DNA of 64,000 nucleotides from Acidovorax sp. sif1233 (GCF_019218755.1 NZ_JAHUWZ010000001.1:1-64000), one strand, 5' to 3'; shown: positions 50,019 to 59,304, counted from the first letter of the stretch. A program made the numbers and translations. The notes: generated by a model from the letters alone, not told the origin.

Positions 50019-50762
50019 ATGATCTCCCCTTCAAAAGTCGTGGCGCTGGATTCCTCCCCGGGCCTGAGCCGGTACGCCGCCCTGGCGGCTGCACTGCGTG
50101 CACGCGTGGTGGCCGGCGAATGGCCGCCCGGCTCGGCCCTGCCGGCAGAAAGCCTGCTGGCCACGGAGCACCAGGTGGCGCTGGGCACCATGCGCCGTGC
50201 GCTGGAACTCCTGGTGGCGCAAGGGCTGGTGGAGCGCATCCACGGCCGGGGCACCTTTGTGCGCCAGGGCATTGCCGGCGCCTCGATGCTGCGGTTTTTC
50301 CGGTTTGACAGCGGCGGCGGCGAAATGCCGCGCTCGCGCATCCTGTCGCGCCAGCGCATGGCGGCCCCGGCCGCCGTGGCCCGCAGGCTGGGCCTGGCGA
50401 CGGGCGAGATGGTGCTGCGGCTGCAGCGCCTGCGCCTGCTGGCCGACCAGCCCTGCCTGCTGGAAGACCTGTGGCTGCCGCTGGATGTGTTTGCGCCCCT
50501 GGCAGAAGGAAACACCGCCGAGTGGGACGACCTGCTGTACCCCATGTTCGCGCGCCGCTGCGGTGTGCATGTGCACCGGGCCGTGGACGACATTGGCTTT
50601 GCCATGCTGACAGCCCCGCAGGCCGTCCACCTGGGGCTGGCCGCAGGCCATCCGGGCGTGGTGGTGCAACGGGCCGCCTACGACCTGGGCGGGCGCTGCA
50701 TCGAATGGCGCACCACGCGCGGCGATGCCCACGCCTTTCACTACACCGTGACCATTACATGA
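50019..50762 (+). CDS. GntR/HutC family transcriptional regulator
   Basis: The protein has 247 residues. The N-terminal winged helix (YAALAAALRARVVAGEWPPGSALPAESLL ... VALGTMRRALELLVAQGLVERIHGRGTFVR) is followed by a UTRA ligand domain (about 95-245, LRLQRLRLLADQPCLLEDLWLP). It probably controls the TctC-type receptor and amidohydrolase genes that follow on the same strand, and its own gene through the CTATAG repeat. The inducer is unknown but likely a carboxylate related to the receptor's ligand. Confidence 0.9.
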   Translation: MISPSKVVALDSSPGLSRYAALAAALRARVVAGEWPPGSALPAESLLATEHQVALGTMRRALELLVAQGLVERIHGRGTFVRQGIAGASMLRFFRFDSGGGEMPRSRILSRQRMAAPAAVARRLGLATGEMVLRLQRLRLLADQPCLLEDLWLPLDVFAPLAEGNTAEWDDLLYPMFARRCGVHVHRAVDDIGFAMLTAPQAVHLGLAAGHPGVVVQRAAYDLGGRCIEWRTTRGDAHAFHYTVTIT

Positions 50763-50764
50763 AC

Positions 50765-50804
50765 GGCACCCCTGTGCGGTGCCACGGGCCTGGCAAGACC
50801 CGTG
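50765..50804 (+). repeat. Two adjacent stem-loops between the regulator and receptor genes
   Basis: GGCACC (50765-50770)/GGTGCC (50778-50783) and CACGGG (50783-50788)/CCCGTG (50799-50804) form two short hairpins that share a base. There is no T run after them, so they may slow polymerase or protect the mRNA instead of stopping transcription. Confidence 0.4.
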
Positions 50805-50884
50805 CCGCTGCGCCTGCCGGCCTGGGGCGCGCCGCTCCCGGCGCACTCCCATGAACGACTGAAGACGAAACCAAGGAGACCCGT

Positions 50885-51895
50885 ATGCACCATCTATCCG
50901 ATCCTCAGAATTCACCAGATCTGTCGCGCCGTGCGGCGCTGGCTGCCGTGGGTGTCACGCTGGCAGCGCCCTGGGTGCGCACCCACGCTGCGGGCGTGGG
51001 GGGCGGGCGCACCGTGACCCTGGTCGTCTCCTACCCCGCAGGCGGCGGCGCCGACCTGATGGCGCGCATCATCGCGCCCCGCATGGCCGAGGCGCTGGGG
51101 CAAGGCGTGGTGGTGGACAACAAGCCCGGCGCCAGCGGCCAGCTGGCCGCATCGGCCGTGGCCCGCGCCGCGCCCGATGGCACGACCCTGCTGCTCGATG
51201 CGTCGTCGTTCGCCGTCAATCCATCGCTGTATCCCAAGCTGCCCTACGACAGCAACACCGCCTTTGTGCCGCTGGCCGTGCTGGCGACCTTTCCGAACGT
51301 GCTGGTGTGCCACCCGGGCTTCGGTGTCAATTCCGTCAAGGAAGTCATCGCGCGCGCCAAGGCCAAGCCCGAGGACGTGGCCTATGCGTCGTCCGGCAAT
51401 GGCTCGGCCCAGCATCTGGCCGGGGCGCTGTTTGAAGAGCGCACGGGCGTGCGCCTGTCCCACATTCCTTACCGGGGGGGCGGCCCCGCCATGAACGACG
51501 TGATGGGCGGGCAGGTGCCGCTGTTCTTTGCCAATGTGGCCTCGTCCCTGGGCCACATCCAGGCGGGCAAGCTGCGGCCGCTGGCGGTAACCAGTGCGCT
51601 GCGCGCCCGATCGCTGCCGGATGTGCCCACCATGGCGCAGGCCGGCGTGGCCGACTACGAAGTGCTGGAGTGGAACCCAGTTTTGGCCCCGGCGGGCATT
51701 GCGCCCGAGGTGCGCACGCAGCTGGTCAACGCCATCCGCAAGGCGCTGGCCGACCCCGAGGTGCTGGGCCGCATCCGCGCGCTGGGCGGCGATGCCTTTC
51801 CCGACGCGACCCAGGCCAGCGCGGGCAGGTTCATCCAGGCCCAGCAAGCGCAATGGGGCAAGGTCATCCGAGAGCGCAAGATCGTGGTGGGCTGA
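50885..51895 (+). CDS. Bug/TctC-type tripartite tricarboxylate transporter receptor
   Basis: The protein has 336 residues. The N-terminus carries a Tat-like signal (LSRRAALAAVGVTLAAPW). The mature protein has the Bug signatures VVSYPAGGGADLMARIIAPRM, NKPGASGQLAASAVARA, and IPYRGGGPAMNDVMGGQVP. Such receptors bind carboxylates for TctAB permeases or sensors; Comamonadaceae carry many orphan copies. No tctA/tctB is adjacent. The amidohydrolase gene begins 3 bases downstream, suggesting a shared substrate. Confidence 0.93.
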   Translation: MHHLSDPQNSPDLSRRAALAAVGVTLAAPWVRTHAAGVGGGRTVTLVVSYPAGGGADLMARIIAPRMAEALGQGVVVDNKPGASGQLAASAVARAAPDGTTLLLDASSFAVNPSLYPKLPYDSNTAFVPLAVLATFPNVLVCHPGFGVNSVKEVIARAKAKPEDVAYASSGNGSAQHLAGALFEERTGVRLSHIPYRGGGPAMNDVMGGQVPLFFANVASSLGHIQAGKLRPLAVTSALRARSLPDVPTMAQAGVADYEVLEWNPVLAPAGIAPEVRTQLVNAIRKALADPEVLGRIRALGGDAFPDATQASAGRFIQAQQAQWGKVIRERKIVVG

Positions 51896-51898
51896 CCC

Positions 51899-52717
51899 AT
51901 GGGTGCGCTGGACCCCTCCGCGCCGTTGCGGGATGTCCCGGAGGGATGGGACACGCACGTCCATGTCTTTGATGCCGCCGCCCCGGTCCAGGCCGGGCAT
52001 TACCAGCCCGCGCACCAGCCCCTCGAACGCATTGAGGCCGAAGCCGCGAGGCTGGGCGTGGGGCACCTCGTGCTGGTGCAGCCCAGCGTGTACGGCACCG
52101 ACAACCGGCTTGTGCTCGAGGCCCTGGCGCGCGAGCCGGGTCGGCACCGCGCGGTGGTCGTGGTGGATACCGACATTGCCGATGACGCGCTGCAGACCAT
52201 GCACACGCTGGGCGTGCGCGGCGTGCGTTTCAATCTGGTGTCCCCGGTGGGCAACGGGGCGCAGGCCATGCAGTCGCTGGCGCCCCGCCTGAAGGCGCTG
52301 GGCTGGCATGTGCAGTGGTATGCGGCGCCTGCCCAGCTGGCGCAGATCGCCCAGCTGCATGCGCAAACGGGCCTGCCCTGCGTGCTGGACCACCTGGCGG
52401 GCATGCATGCGGCCCTGGCGCTGGACGATGCGGCCTGGCAGGCTCTGGCAAGGCTGGCCGGCCTGGGGGCGTGGATCAAGCTGTCAGGCTGGTACCGCCT
52501 GCAGGCCGCGGCGCCCTACGCCGAACTGCACGATGCGATCCGCCGCGTGGCCGGGCTGGCGGGGGAGCGGCTGGTGTGGGGTTCGGACTGGCCGCATACC
52601 GCATTTGCACCGGACTCCATGCCCGCCTACGCGAGTGTGTGGGAGCCGGTGGTGAATGCCCTGGGCGCGGTACGCGCCGACAGGGTGCGCATGGCGGGCG
52701 CAGCGCTGTACCGCTGA
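51899..52717 (+). CDS. Amidohydrolase (LigI/2-pyrone-4,6-dicarboxylate lactonase-like)
   Basis: The protein has 272 residues. The TIM-barrel amidohydrolase signature is present: DTHVHVFD with His20 and His22, PSVYGTDNRLVLEAL, and the C-terminal VWGSDWPHT with the catalytic Asp. These proteins open lactones or hydrolyse dicarboxylates such as pyrone dicarboxylate. The gene is coupled to the TctC-like receptor gene (3-base gap) and likely acts on the same imported acid. The substrate is inferred only from context. Confidence 0.88.
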   Translation: MGALDPSAPLRDVPEGWDTHVHVFDAAAPVQAGHYQPAHQPLERIEAEAARLGVGHLVLVQPSVYGTDNRLVLEALAREPGRHRAVVVVDTDIADDALQTMHTLGVRGVRFNLVSPVGNGAQAMQSLAPRLKALGWHVQWYAAPAQLAQIAQLHAQTGLPCVLDHLAGMHAALALDDAAWQALARLAGLGAWIKLSGWYRLQAAAPYAELHDAIRRVAGLAGERLVWGSDWPHTAFAPDSMPAYASVWEPVVNALGAVRADRVRMAGAALYR

Positions 52718-52769
52718 AGTGGGGGCAGTGCGCCCGCACGGGTGCATCCCGCATCCGCTGGCTACCTAC

Positions 52770-53462
52770 CTACCTGGCGCCCGATGCTTCCAGCATCCGC
52801 ACCATCTCGCTGAAGCCCCGCTGGCGGGCCAGCTGCAGTGGCGTGTTGCCCTGCCGGTCGGTCAGCGAATGGCTGGCGCCGGCCTGCAGCAGCGCCTGCA
52901 GCGTGGCCTGGTGGCGCGGGCCTCCGTCGCCCAGCACGATGGACTCGATCAGCGCCGTCCAGTGCAGGTTGTTCACATGGTCCAGCGGAGCGCCGGCGGC
53001 GATCAGCTGGCGCACCACGCCGTCGTGCCCCAGGTGGGCCGCGGCGATCAGTGCCGTGCCGTCGTACCGGCTCGTCACCTGCCCGGCGCGGGCGCCCAGG
53101 GCCAGCAGCAGGCGCAGGGTGTCTTCGTCGTCCGCCACCGCCGCGATGGTCACGGCGTCGTAGCGGTCGTTCTCCAGCGCATTCACATCGGCCCGGGCCT
53201 GCACCAGCTGCCGGATCACATCGCGCTGGCGGGCGAACGCGGCCACGTGCAGCGGCGTGCGGCCGTGGGCATCGCGGGCATTCACATCGGCGCGTGCCGC
53301 CACGAGCTTTTGCAGCATGCCCACATCGCCGCGCGCGGCGGCGGCGTGCAGGCCCTGGTAGGCCGCCGTTTGCGCCGCGGTGGGCGCCACCTGCGCCTGG
53401 GCGGGCTGCGCCAGCAGCAGGGCAGCGGCCAGGGCCAGGGGCATTGCGGTGTGTCGGTTCAT
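52770..53462 (-). CDS. Periplasmic ankyrin repeat protein
   Basis: The protein has 230 residues with a signal peptide ending QPAQAQ. About five ankyrin repeats follow, with the consensus GRTPLHVAAFARQRDVIRQLVQARADVNA and later GNTPLQLARQRGF. It is probably periplasmic and mediates protein contacts. The ATG before NRHTAMP is chosen because it starts the signal peptide; the longer start has no signal. It lies 86 bases downstream of the GlcG-like gene on the same strand, which suggests a two-gene unit. Confidence 0.9.
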   Translation of the reverse strand: MNRHTAMPLALAAALLLAQPAQAQVAPTAAQTAAYQGLHAAAARGDVGMLQKLVAARADVNARDAHGRTPLHVAAFARQRDVIRQLVQARADVNALENDRYDAVTIAAVADDEDTLRLLLALGARAGQVTSRYDGTALIAAAHLGHDGVVRQLIAAGAPLDHVNNLHWTALIESIVLGDGGPRHQATLQALLQAGASHSLTDRQGNTPLQLARQRGFSEMVRMLEASGAR

Positions 53463-53548
53463 GGCGTGTCCCTTCAGCGGTTCGTGGTGCTTTGGCGGGT
53501 GTCTGCGCAGCGGGCGAGCGCCCCAGGACGGGGCGCTGCGCTGTGGGC

Positions 53549-54046
53549 TTACTTCAGCTGGTCCGCCACCTTGGCGATGGCGGCCATGGCGCATTGCTCG
53601 TCCAGGTGGCCGCCGGGCGCGCCGCCCACGCCCACGGCGCCGATGACTTCATTGCCCACCTTCAGGGGCACGCCGCCGCCCAGCAGCAGGTAGCCGGGGA
53701 TCTGGCCCAGGTTGGCGGCGGCGGGGTTCTTCTGCGAGCCTTCCATGATGGCCAGCGTGGTGTTCTTGGCCGATGCCGAGGTGTAGGCCTTCAGGCGGCT
53801 GGCTTCCAGGGTGTGGGGGCCGGCGTTGTCGGCACGCTGCACGGCGCGCACGGTGCCGGCGCGGTCCACCACGGTGGCGGTCACGTTGTAGCCGGAGGCC
53901 GTGCACGCGGCCACGGTGTGGGCGGCGATCTGGTTGGCCAGGTCCAGCGAGATGTTCTTTTCGGTGCGCACGCCTTCGGCGCTGGCGGCGGCGCAGGCGG
54001 CCAGGGACAGGGTGAGGGCGGCGGCTTTGGCAAGGGTGTTCTGCAT
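53549..54046 (-). CDS. GlcG/HbpS-family heme-binding-like protein
   Basis: The protein has 165 residues with a signal peptide (LSLAACAAASAEG). The Haem_degrading/GlcG fold is visible: ISLDLANQIAAHTVAAC, VVDRAGTVRAVQRADNAGPHTLEASRLKAYTSASAKNTT and GGVPLKVGNEVIGAVGVGGAPGGHLDEQCA. Related HbpS proteins bind heme or iron and modulate two-component systems in Streptomyces. A histidine kinase and regulator lie directly upstream on the same strand (185 bases away), which makes an extracytoplasmic accessory role tempting but unproven. Confidence 0.87.
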   Translation of the reverse strand: MQNTLAKAAALTLSLAACAAASAEGVRTEKNISLDLANQIAAHTVAACTASGYNVTATVVDRAGTVRAVQRADNAGPHTLEASRLKAYTSASAKNTTLAIMEGSQKNPAAANLGQIPGYLLLGGGVPLKVGNEVIGAVGVGGAPGGHLDEQCAMAAIAKVADQLK

Positions 54047-54231
54047 GGTGTTCTCCGTGGGCGTTCGGTGGTTTCGGGTCCGGTGCCACCCGTTGTGGCG
54101 CCGTGGGAGAACTGTAGGAAACGGCGTGGATTCCGGCCATTCGTACGCCTACGCCAGAGCCTCCGTAGAACTACGCAGTGCCCGCCAGGCGGTGGGCGGG
54201 ATGAAGGCCGCATCCGCAGCCCGCGGGCTGG

Positions 54232-54855
54232 CTATTGCACCAGGGCGGCGTAGTGCCGGATCAGTTGCGCCAGCGACTCGGCCCCGAGCTTGGCGAACAG
54301 GTTGGCGCGGTGGGTTTCCACCGTGCGGGGCGAGAGTGCCAGCACCCGGCCGATTTCCTTGTTGGTCAGGCCCTCGACGATGAGGCCCAGCACCTCGCGC
54401 TCGCGGCCCGAGAGCTGGGCGTAGCGCTCGCGGGCTTGCTGGTCGGCCTGGTGGCGTTCGCGCGAACGCACATGCTGGCGCACGGCGTTCTGCAGGGCTT
54501 CGATCAGCACCTCGTCATCCACCGGTTTTTCCAGGAACTCCGCCGCGCCTGTCTTGAAGGCGCGGCGGCACATCTCCACCGTGCCGTGGCCGGTGAGCAG
54601 GACCACAGGCTGGTCCACGCCCTGCGCCAGCAGCTGCTCCAGCACCGCGAGGCCGCTGATGCCGGGCATGCGCACATCCAGCACGATGGCGCCGATGCTG
54701 GCCCGGTCAAATCCGGCCATGAAGGCATGCGGGTCGGCCCAGGTCTGCACGCGCAGCCCGACGGTGCTGATGAGCAGGCCCAGGCTGTCGCGCACGGCGG
54801 CGTCGTCGTCCACCAGGTGAATGAGGGGGGAAAGGGACGTGGCGCTGTCGCTCAT
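54232..54855 (-). CDS. FixJ/NarL-type response regulator
   Basis: The protein has 207 residues. The receiver has VDDDAA, phosphoacceptor Asp60 (IVLDVRMPGISG), LLTGHG and EKPVDDEVL. The LuxR-type helix-turn-helix is SGREREVLGLIVEGLTNKEIGRVLALSPRTVETHRANLFAKLGAESLAQLIR. Its ATG overlaps the kinase stop (ATGA). The FixJ-like phospho-switch should activate nearby or distant genes; the GlcG-like gene downstream is a candidate. Confidence 0.94.
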   Translation of the reverse strand: MSDSATSLSPLIHLVDDDAAVRDSLGLLISTVGLRVQTWADPHAFMAGFDRASIGAIVLDVRMPGISGLAVLEQLLAQGVDQPVVLLTGHGTVEMCRRAFKTGAAEFLEKPVDDEVLIEALQNAVRQHVRSRERHQADQQARERYAQLSGREREVLGLIVEGLTNKEIGRVLALSPRTVETHRANLFAKLGAESLAQLIRHYAALVQ

Positions 54856-56441
54856 GGCTGCGGAGAGGGGGGCGCGGCGGCAGGGGTGCCAGGCGCCGCG
54901 GGCAGCACCAGCACGAACTCGGCGCCGCGTTGGGCGGCGGCGTTGCCTGGCGCCGCAGGGGCCAGTTCCAGGCTGGCGCCCATGGCCTGGGCAAGGCTTT
55001 CGCACAGTGTCAGGCCCAGCCCCAGGCCGCCCGAGCGCGTGGTGAAGAAGGGCTCGAACAGATGCTCGCGGGCTTCGGGCGGCACGCCGGGGCCGTGGTC
55101 GCGAACCGACAGGGCGATCCGCGTGCCATCCCGCGCCGACAGCCGCAGCGTGAGCCGGCGTTCGGCGGGGGGAACCTGCTCCATGGCCTGCATGGCGTTC
55201 ATCAGCAGGTTGTGGATGATCTGCTGCAAGGCCACGGGCTCGGCCAGCACGGGCGCCAGGTCGGGCGCCACCGTCACCTCGGCCGCGATGGCGCGCTGCG
55301 CCAGCTCGGGCTCCAGCAGGTGCAGCACATCCTGCAGCGCCGTGGCCAGGTGCAGCGGCTGGGCCTGCGCCGACAGGTCGGGTCGCTCCACCAGGCGGCG
55401 CAGGCGGCCCACCACCGTGGAGGCACGCCGGGCCTGCTCCACCGCGCGCGCCATGGCTGTCTGGGCCGTCTCCAGATCCGGCGGGTCGTCCGCCAGCAGC
55501 CGCTGTGCGGCCTGGGTGCTGGACAGCAGCGCCGTGAGCGGCTGGTTCAGCTCGTGGGCCATGCCCGCGGCCAGCTCGCCCAGGGTGTTCAGGCGGGCGA
55601 CCTGGCCGAGCCGCAGCAGCTCTTCCGCCCGCTGGCGCGCAATGCGCTGGCGCCACAGCGCCCGGCCCGCCGCCCACAGCGCGGCGGTCAGCACGCACCA
55701 GCCCAGCATGCCCAGCCAGGGAAGCTCGCGCAGGCCCACATGGCGCTGCGCCACCACATCCAGGGGCTGGCTCGGCGCCGCGAGCAGCTTGTGAAAACCA
55801 TACGACCAGCCCAGGCCCCAGCGGCCCGGTTCCGTGCGGCCCGGCTGCACGACGAAGGCCGTGCCGCCCTGGGCGAGCGTGACGCGCACCGGGCTGCTGT
55901 CCATGGCCATCGGCCATTCGTCCCGGGGGATGGTCATGCGCAGGTCGATCTGCAGCGCATAGCTTGCGGGGGTGCTGGCCAGCACCAGGTGGTAGCGGCC
56001 CGCAGGCAGGTCGGGCAGCGCCATTTCGGCATGGCCTGACTGGCGCGATGCGGCCTCGGCGGCCGCCAGGGCCGGCTGCAGCGCGGTGGGCCATGCGCCC
56101 CCCGCAGGCCGCTGCAGCACGGAAAGGATCTGCGGGTAGACCGAAGGCAGGCGCGGCAGCGGGGAGGCTGCCGTGGCCTCTTCGGTGGCGCGCGCGGCAT
56201 CCGGGGTGGCGCCTGGCTCCGGAGGCTGCAGCAGGGCCAGGGTGGCCATCACCGCGTCGTGCTGCACCACGCGCTGGCTCAGGAGCCGGTGCACGATGCG
56301 GGCATCGGTCTCGAAGGCCTCCCGCAGCTGCTGCAGGCGCGCGTGAACCAGCCAGCCCGCGCCCGCGCAGGCCACCACGGCCCACAGTAGCAGGCCGGTG
56401 AAATGAACCCGCGCGAAACGGCGGCGCCATGCCCTGGTCAT
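54852..56441 (-). CDS. Membrane sensor histidine kinase
   Basis: The protein has 529 residues. Two membrane helices (about 14-33 and 242-263) flank a periplasmic domain of about 200 residues that I do not recognise, with LPAGRYHLVLAS as a beta-like stretch. The DHp domain has the phosphorylated His296 in GMAHELNQPLTALLSSTQAAQ. The ATPase domain has NLLMNAMQAM, VRDHGPGVPPEAREHLFEPFFTTR and GLGLGLTL. It is a FixL/TtrS-like kinase without PAS or heme motifs. The start at TRAWRRR is chosen so that a basic N-terminus precedes the first helix. It is coupled to the FixJ-type regulator. Confidence 0.9.
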   Translation of the reverse strand: MTRAWRRRFARVHFTGLLLWAVVACAGAGWLVHARLQQLREAFETDARIVHRLLSQRVVQHDAVMATLALLQPPEPGATPDAARATEEATAASPLPRLPSVYPQILSVLQRPAGGAWPTALQPALAAAEAASRQSGHAEMALPDLPAGRYHLVLASTPASYALQIDLRMTIPRDEWPMAMDSSPVRVTLAQGGTAFVVQPGRTEPGRWGLGWSYGFHKLLAAPSQPLDVVAQRHVGLRELPWLGMLGWCVLTAALWAAGRALWRQRIARQRAEELLRLGQVARLNTLGELAAGMAHELNQPLTALLSSTQAAQRLLADDPPDLETAQTAMARAVEQARRASTVVGRLRRLVERPDLSAQAQPLHLATALQDVLHLLEPELAQRAIAAEVTVAPDLAPVLAEPVALQQIIHNLLMNAMQAMEQVPPAERRLTLRLSARDGTRIALSVRDHGPGVPPEAREHLFEPFFTTRSGGLGLGLTLCESLAQAMGASLELAPAAPGNAAAQRGAEFVLVLPAAPGTPAAAPPSPQP

Positions 56442-56559
56442 GCGCCGATTCTGGCATGGGGCCCTGGCGGTGGCTGCGCGGCGCAGCCTCTCTGGCTCTG
56501 GTGTAATCGGCTGCGCTCGCCGGTTTCCGTTTCCCCTGTCGCGTCTGGATGCCTCTCTC

Positions 56560-57510
56560 ATGCCTGCAACTGCCCCCGTGGTCCATCGCTGGTTCTCGCC
56601 CCGCAACCTGCTGTGGGCTTCCGTGGCGGTGGCCGTGGTCACCATCCTGCTCAAGACCCTGGCCTGGCTGGTGACAGGGTCGGTCGGGCTGCTGTCGGAT
56701 GCGATGGAGTCGTTCGTCAACCTGGCCAGCGCGATGTTCGCGCTGGCGATGGTGACCGTGGCGCAGCGCCCGGCGGACGACGACCATCCCTATGGCCACC
56801 ACAAGGCCGAATACTTCTCGTCGGGGTTCGAGGGCATCCTGATCGTGGGCGTGTCCGTGGGCATCCTGTGGGCGGCGGGCCACCGCCTGGTGGCGCCCCA
56901 GCCCCTGGAGCAGGTCGGCTGGGGCCTGGGCCTGTCGGTGCTCAGCTCGGTGCTCAATGGCCTGCTGGCCTGGCTCATGTTCCGTTCGGCGCGCGAGCAC
57001 CGCTCCATCGCGCTGGAGGCCGATGCCCGCCACCTTGTCACCGATGTGTGGACCTCCGCCGGCGTGCTAATGGGCATCGCCGGCGCGGCCCTGACCGGCT
57101 GGCTGTGGCTGGATGCGCTGGCGGCGATCGTGGTGGCGCTGAACATCCTGAAAGAGGGTCTGGAGCTGGTCTGGCGCTCGTCCCAGGGCCTCATGGATTC
57201 GGCGGTGGAACCCGAGGCGCAAGCCACCATCGACGCCACCTTGCAGCAGTTCGTGCAATCGCAGGCGCCCGGCGCCGTGCGGTTCGACCATGTCTCCACC
57301 CGCCGTGCGGGCCAGCGCCGGTTTGTGGACATGCACCTGCACATGCCCGCCCACTGGACCCTGCGCCACGCCGCCGAGCTGCGCGGCCAGGTCGAGCGCG
57401 CGCTGATGGCCGCCGTGCCCGGCCTGCGCGCCACCATCGAGCTGCTGCCCATCGATGTGGAGGCGCATTTCGACGACCCCCGTGACGATTTGAAGGATGC
57501 CGTGAAGTGA
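56560..57510 (+). CDS. Cation diffusion facilitator family transporter
   Basis: The protein has 316 residues with six membrane helices. The metal site is seen as [11 protein letters not shown] in helix II and [13 protein letters not shown] (HxxxD) in helix V. A cytoplasmic C-terminal domain ([29 protein letters not shown]) matches the CDF fold. It exports divalent metal (zinc, cobalt, iron or cadmium) against protons. The TGA stop overlaps the dtd GTG start, so translation is coupled. Confidence 0.93.
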   Translation: MPATAPVVHRWFSPRNLLWASVAVAVVTILLKTLAWLVTGSVGLLSDAMESFVNLASAMFALAMVTVAQRPADDDHPYGHHKAEYFSSGFEGILIVGVSVGILWAAGHRLVAPQPLEQVGWGLGLSVLSSVLNGLLAWLMFRSAREHRSIALEADARHLVTDVWTSAGVLMGIAGAALTGWLWLDALAAIVVALNILKEGLELVWRSSQGLMDSAVEPEAQATIDATLQQFVQSQAPGAVRFDHVSTRRAGQRRFVDMHLHMPAHWTLRHAAELRGQVERALMAAVPGLRATIELLPIDVEAHFDDPRDDLKDAVK

Positions 57511-57959
57511 TCAGCGTATTGCAACGTGTGCGCGAAGCGCGCGTGGAGGTGGACGGGCAGACCGTGGGCGCCATCGGCGCAGGCCTGCTGGTGCTGGTGT
57601 GTGCCGAACGCGGTGACACGGAGATGGAGGCCGACAAGCTGCTGGCCAAGATCCTCAAGCTGCGCATTTTTTCGGACGCCGCAGGCAAGATGAACCAGAG
57701 CGTGCAGGACACCGGTGGCGGCCTGCTCCTGGTCAGCCAGTTCACCCTGGCGGCAGACACCACCGGCGGCAACCGCCCCAGCTTCACCCAGGCGGCTGCA
57801 CCCGATGAGGGGCGGCGGCTGTACGACTATGTGGTTGCCCAGGCGCGCAAGGTGCACCCCGAGGTGGCCACGGGCCAGTTTGCCGCCGATATGCAGGTGC
57901 ATCTCATCAATGACGGCCCGGTGACCATCCCGCTGCGGATACCTCCTAGAGCGGCTTGA
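57507..57959 (+). CDS. dtd: D-aminoacyl-tRNA deacylase
   Basis: The protein has 150 residues. The GTG start overlaps the CDF stop (GTGA). The two Dtd signature loops are present: SQFTLAAD (usual SQFTL) and [11 protein letters not shown] (usual NxGPVT). It removes D-amino acids from tRNA, and Gly mischarged on tRNA-Ala. The C-terminus is a few residues longer than in E. coli. Repeat copy D begins right after the stop. Confidence 0.95.
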   Translation: MISVLQRVREARVEVDGQTVGAIGAGLLVLVCAERGDTEMEADKLLAKILKLRIFSDAAGKMNQSVQDTGGGLLLVSQFTLAADTTGGNRPSFTQAAAPDEGRRLYDYVVAQARKVHPEVATGQFAADMQVHLINDGPVTIPLRIPPRAA

Positions 57960-58005
57960 TAGTCAAAAAAGATAGCATTCAGCGCTTGATGGATAAGCGC
58001 TATGA
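57958..58005 (+). repeat. Dispersed palindromic repeat, copy D
   Basis: AGCGCTT (57981-57987) / AAGCGCT (57995-58001) form a perfect stem with the GATGGAT loop, an exact match to the core of copy B. ATAGCATTC precedes it. The TAG stop of the convergent MFS gene (58000-58002, minus strand) lies within it. Confidence 0.85.
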
Positions 58006-59304
58006 CCCTGTTTTCTTCTTGTTTTCGAGGGAGACCAAGGGCGACACCGGCAGCACCCGGAACCCTGCCGACGCCAGCGCCAGCCAAGTGGCAATGGCCA
58101 GCATGACGGCCGTGTAGGCATCCCATCCCTGGCGCTGCGCCCAGGTGGCGACGATGCCAGTGAACCACTGCATCAGCGCTACCCCCAGGAACATCGCCAT
58201 GGTGTAGGCCGACAGTGCCCGGCCTGTGAGCGTGGGCGGATAGGAGGCCCGCACATCGGCGTACTGCAGCACGCCGTAGCCCGACAGCAGGCCCATCAGC
58301 AAAATCAGCACCACGCTGGCCCAAGCGTTCCCGTGCAGGAACGCCAGCACGATGAACAGGCTCGCCATGAGCAGCGAGGCATTGCCGATCCAGCGTCTGC
58401 GGCGGGCGATGCCCGGGTCCAGCCGACCGCCCAGACCCGGCGCGAAGAGGGCAATCAGCGAGAGACCCAGCGCAACGTTGCCACTGTCTACCAGCGAGAG
58501 GTGGTAGCGGTCCATCAGCAGCGGTGCCAGCCACAGGCCGCGCAATGACAGAAACGCGGCGTAGCCCGACATGCCCAGCAGCAGGATGCCCCAGGTGTGC
58601 GGCACCGTGAGCAATTGGCCAAAGCCCAGCAGCGCCTGGCCCCAGGTTTCGCGCTGCGCCGGGGGCGGCACCAGCGGGGTGGGCTCGTGCACGCGCAGCC
58701 AGATCAGCAGCCACGACAGCGCGCTGAGCACCGCCAACACGGCATAACCCGTGCGCCAGCCGCCGCCGTGTTGCACCAGCCAGGCCAGCGGCGTGCCGGT
58801 GAACAGCAGGCCCAGGCCACCCACACCCATCGCCACGCCCGACAGGTAGGCAAACCGCTCTGCCGGAAAATGCCGCGCAATGAACAGCGTGCAGGCCAGA
58901 AACGCGGGCGAGCAGCCCACGCCGATCAGCAATTGCCCTGCCATCAGCCAGGGGTAGGCCGGCGCGGTGGCCGAGAGCGCCGACCCTGCAACCGCCAGCG
59001 GAAACGCCGTGAGTACCGTGCGCCGCAGGCCGTACAGGTCCAGCCCCACGCCCATCAGCAACTGGGCCACGCCGAAGGAAAGGCCAAACAGCCCCGCAAA
59101 CGCGCCCAGCGACCCTGGCGAGAGCCCGAAGTCCGCCGTCAGTCCCTGGGCCACCATGGCCGTGGTGGTGCGAAAGGCCTGGCTCAGTGCAAACCCGCTG
59201 AGCAGCGCAAGCAGCATGGCCCACAGCGCACGCGGTAATGGCCGGCCGCTGCCCGCGGGCAAGGATGGAGGCGCCGACGAGGACGGCAGGGGATTGCCGC
59301 TCAC
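58000..59304 (-). CDS. Major facilitator superfamily transporter
   Basis: The protein has 434 residues with twelve hydrophobic segments. Signatures include GLDLYGLRRTVLTAFPLAV after helix II and the LYGxxR-type loop. A GTG at 59304 overlaps the stop of the TSUP gene (GTGA), so translation looks coupled; an upstream ATG would overlap the TSUP gene more heavily. The stop codon lies in the repeat copy D element. The substrate is unknown (a solute exporter or carboxylate/sugar importer). Confidence 0.9.
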   Translation of the reverse strand: MSGNPLPSSSAPPSLPAGSGRPLPRALWAMLLALLSGFALSQAFRTTTAMVAQGLTADFGLSPGSLGAFAGLFGLSFGVAQLLMGVGLDLYGLRRTVLTAFPLAVAGSALSATAPAYPWLMAGQLLIGVGCSPAFLACTLFIARHFPAERFAYLSGVAMGVGGLGLLFTGTPLAWLVQHGGGWRTGYAVLAVLSALSWLLIWLRVHEPTPLVPPPAQRETWGQALLGFGQLLTVPHTWGILLLGMSGYAAFLSLRGLWLAPLLMDRYHLSLVDSGNVALGLSLIALFAPGLGGRLDPGIARRRRWIGNASLLMASLFIVLAFLHGNAWASVVLILLMGLLSGYGVLQYADVRASYPPTLTGRALSAYTMAMFLGVALMQWFTGIVATWAQRQGWDAYTAVMLAIATWLALASAGFRVLPVSPLVSLENKKKTGS

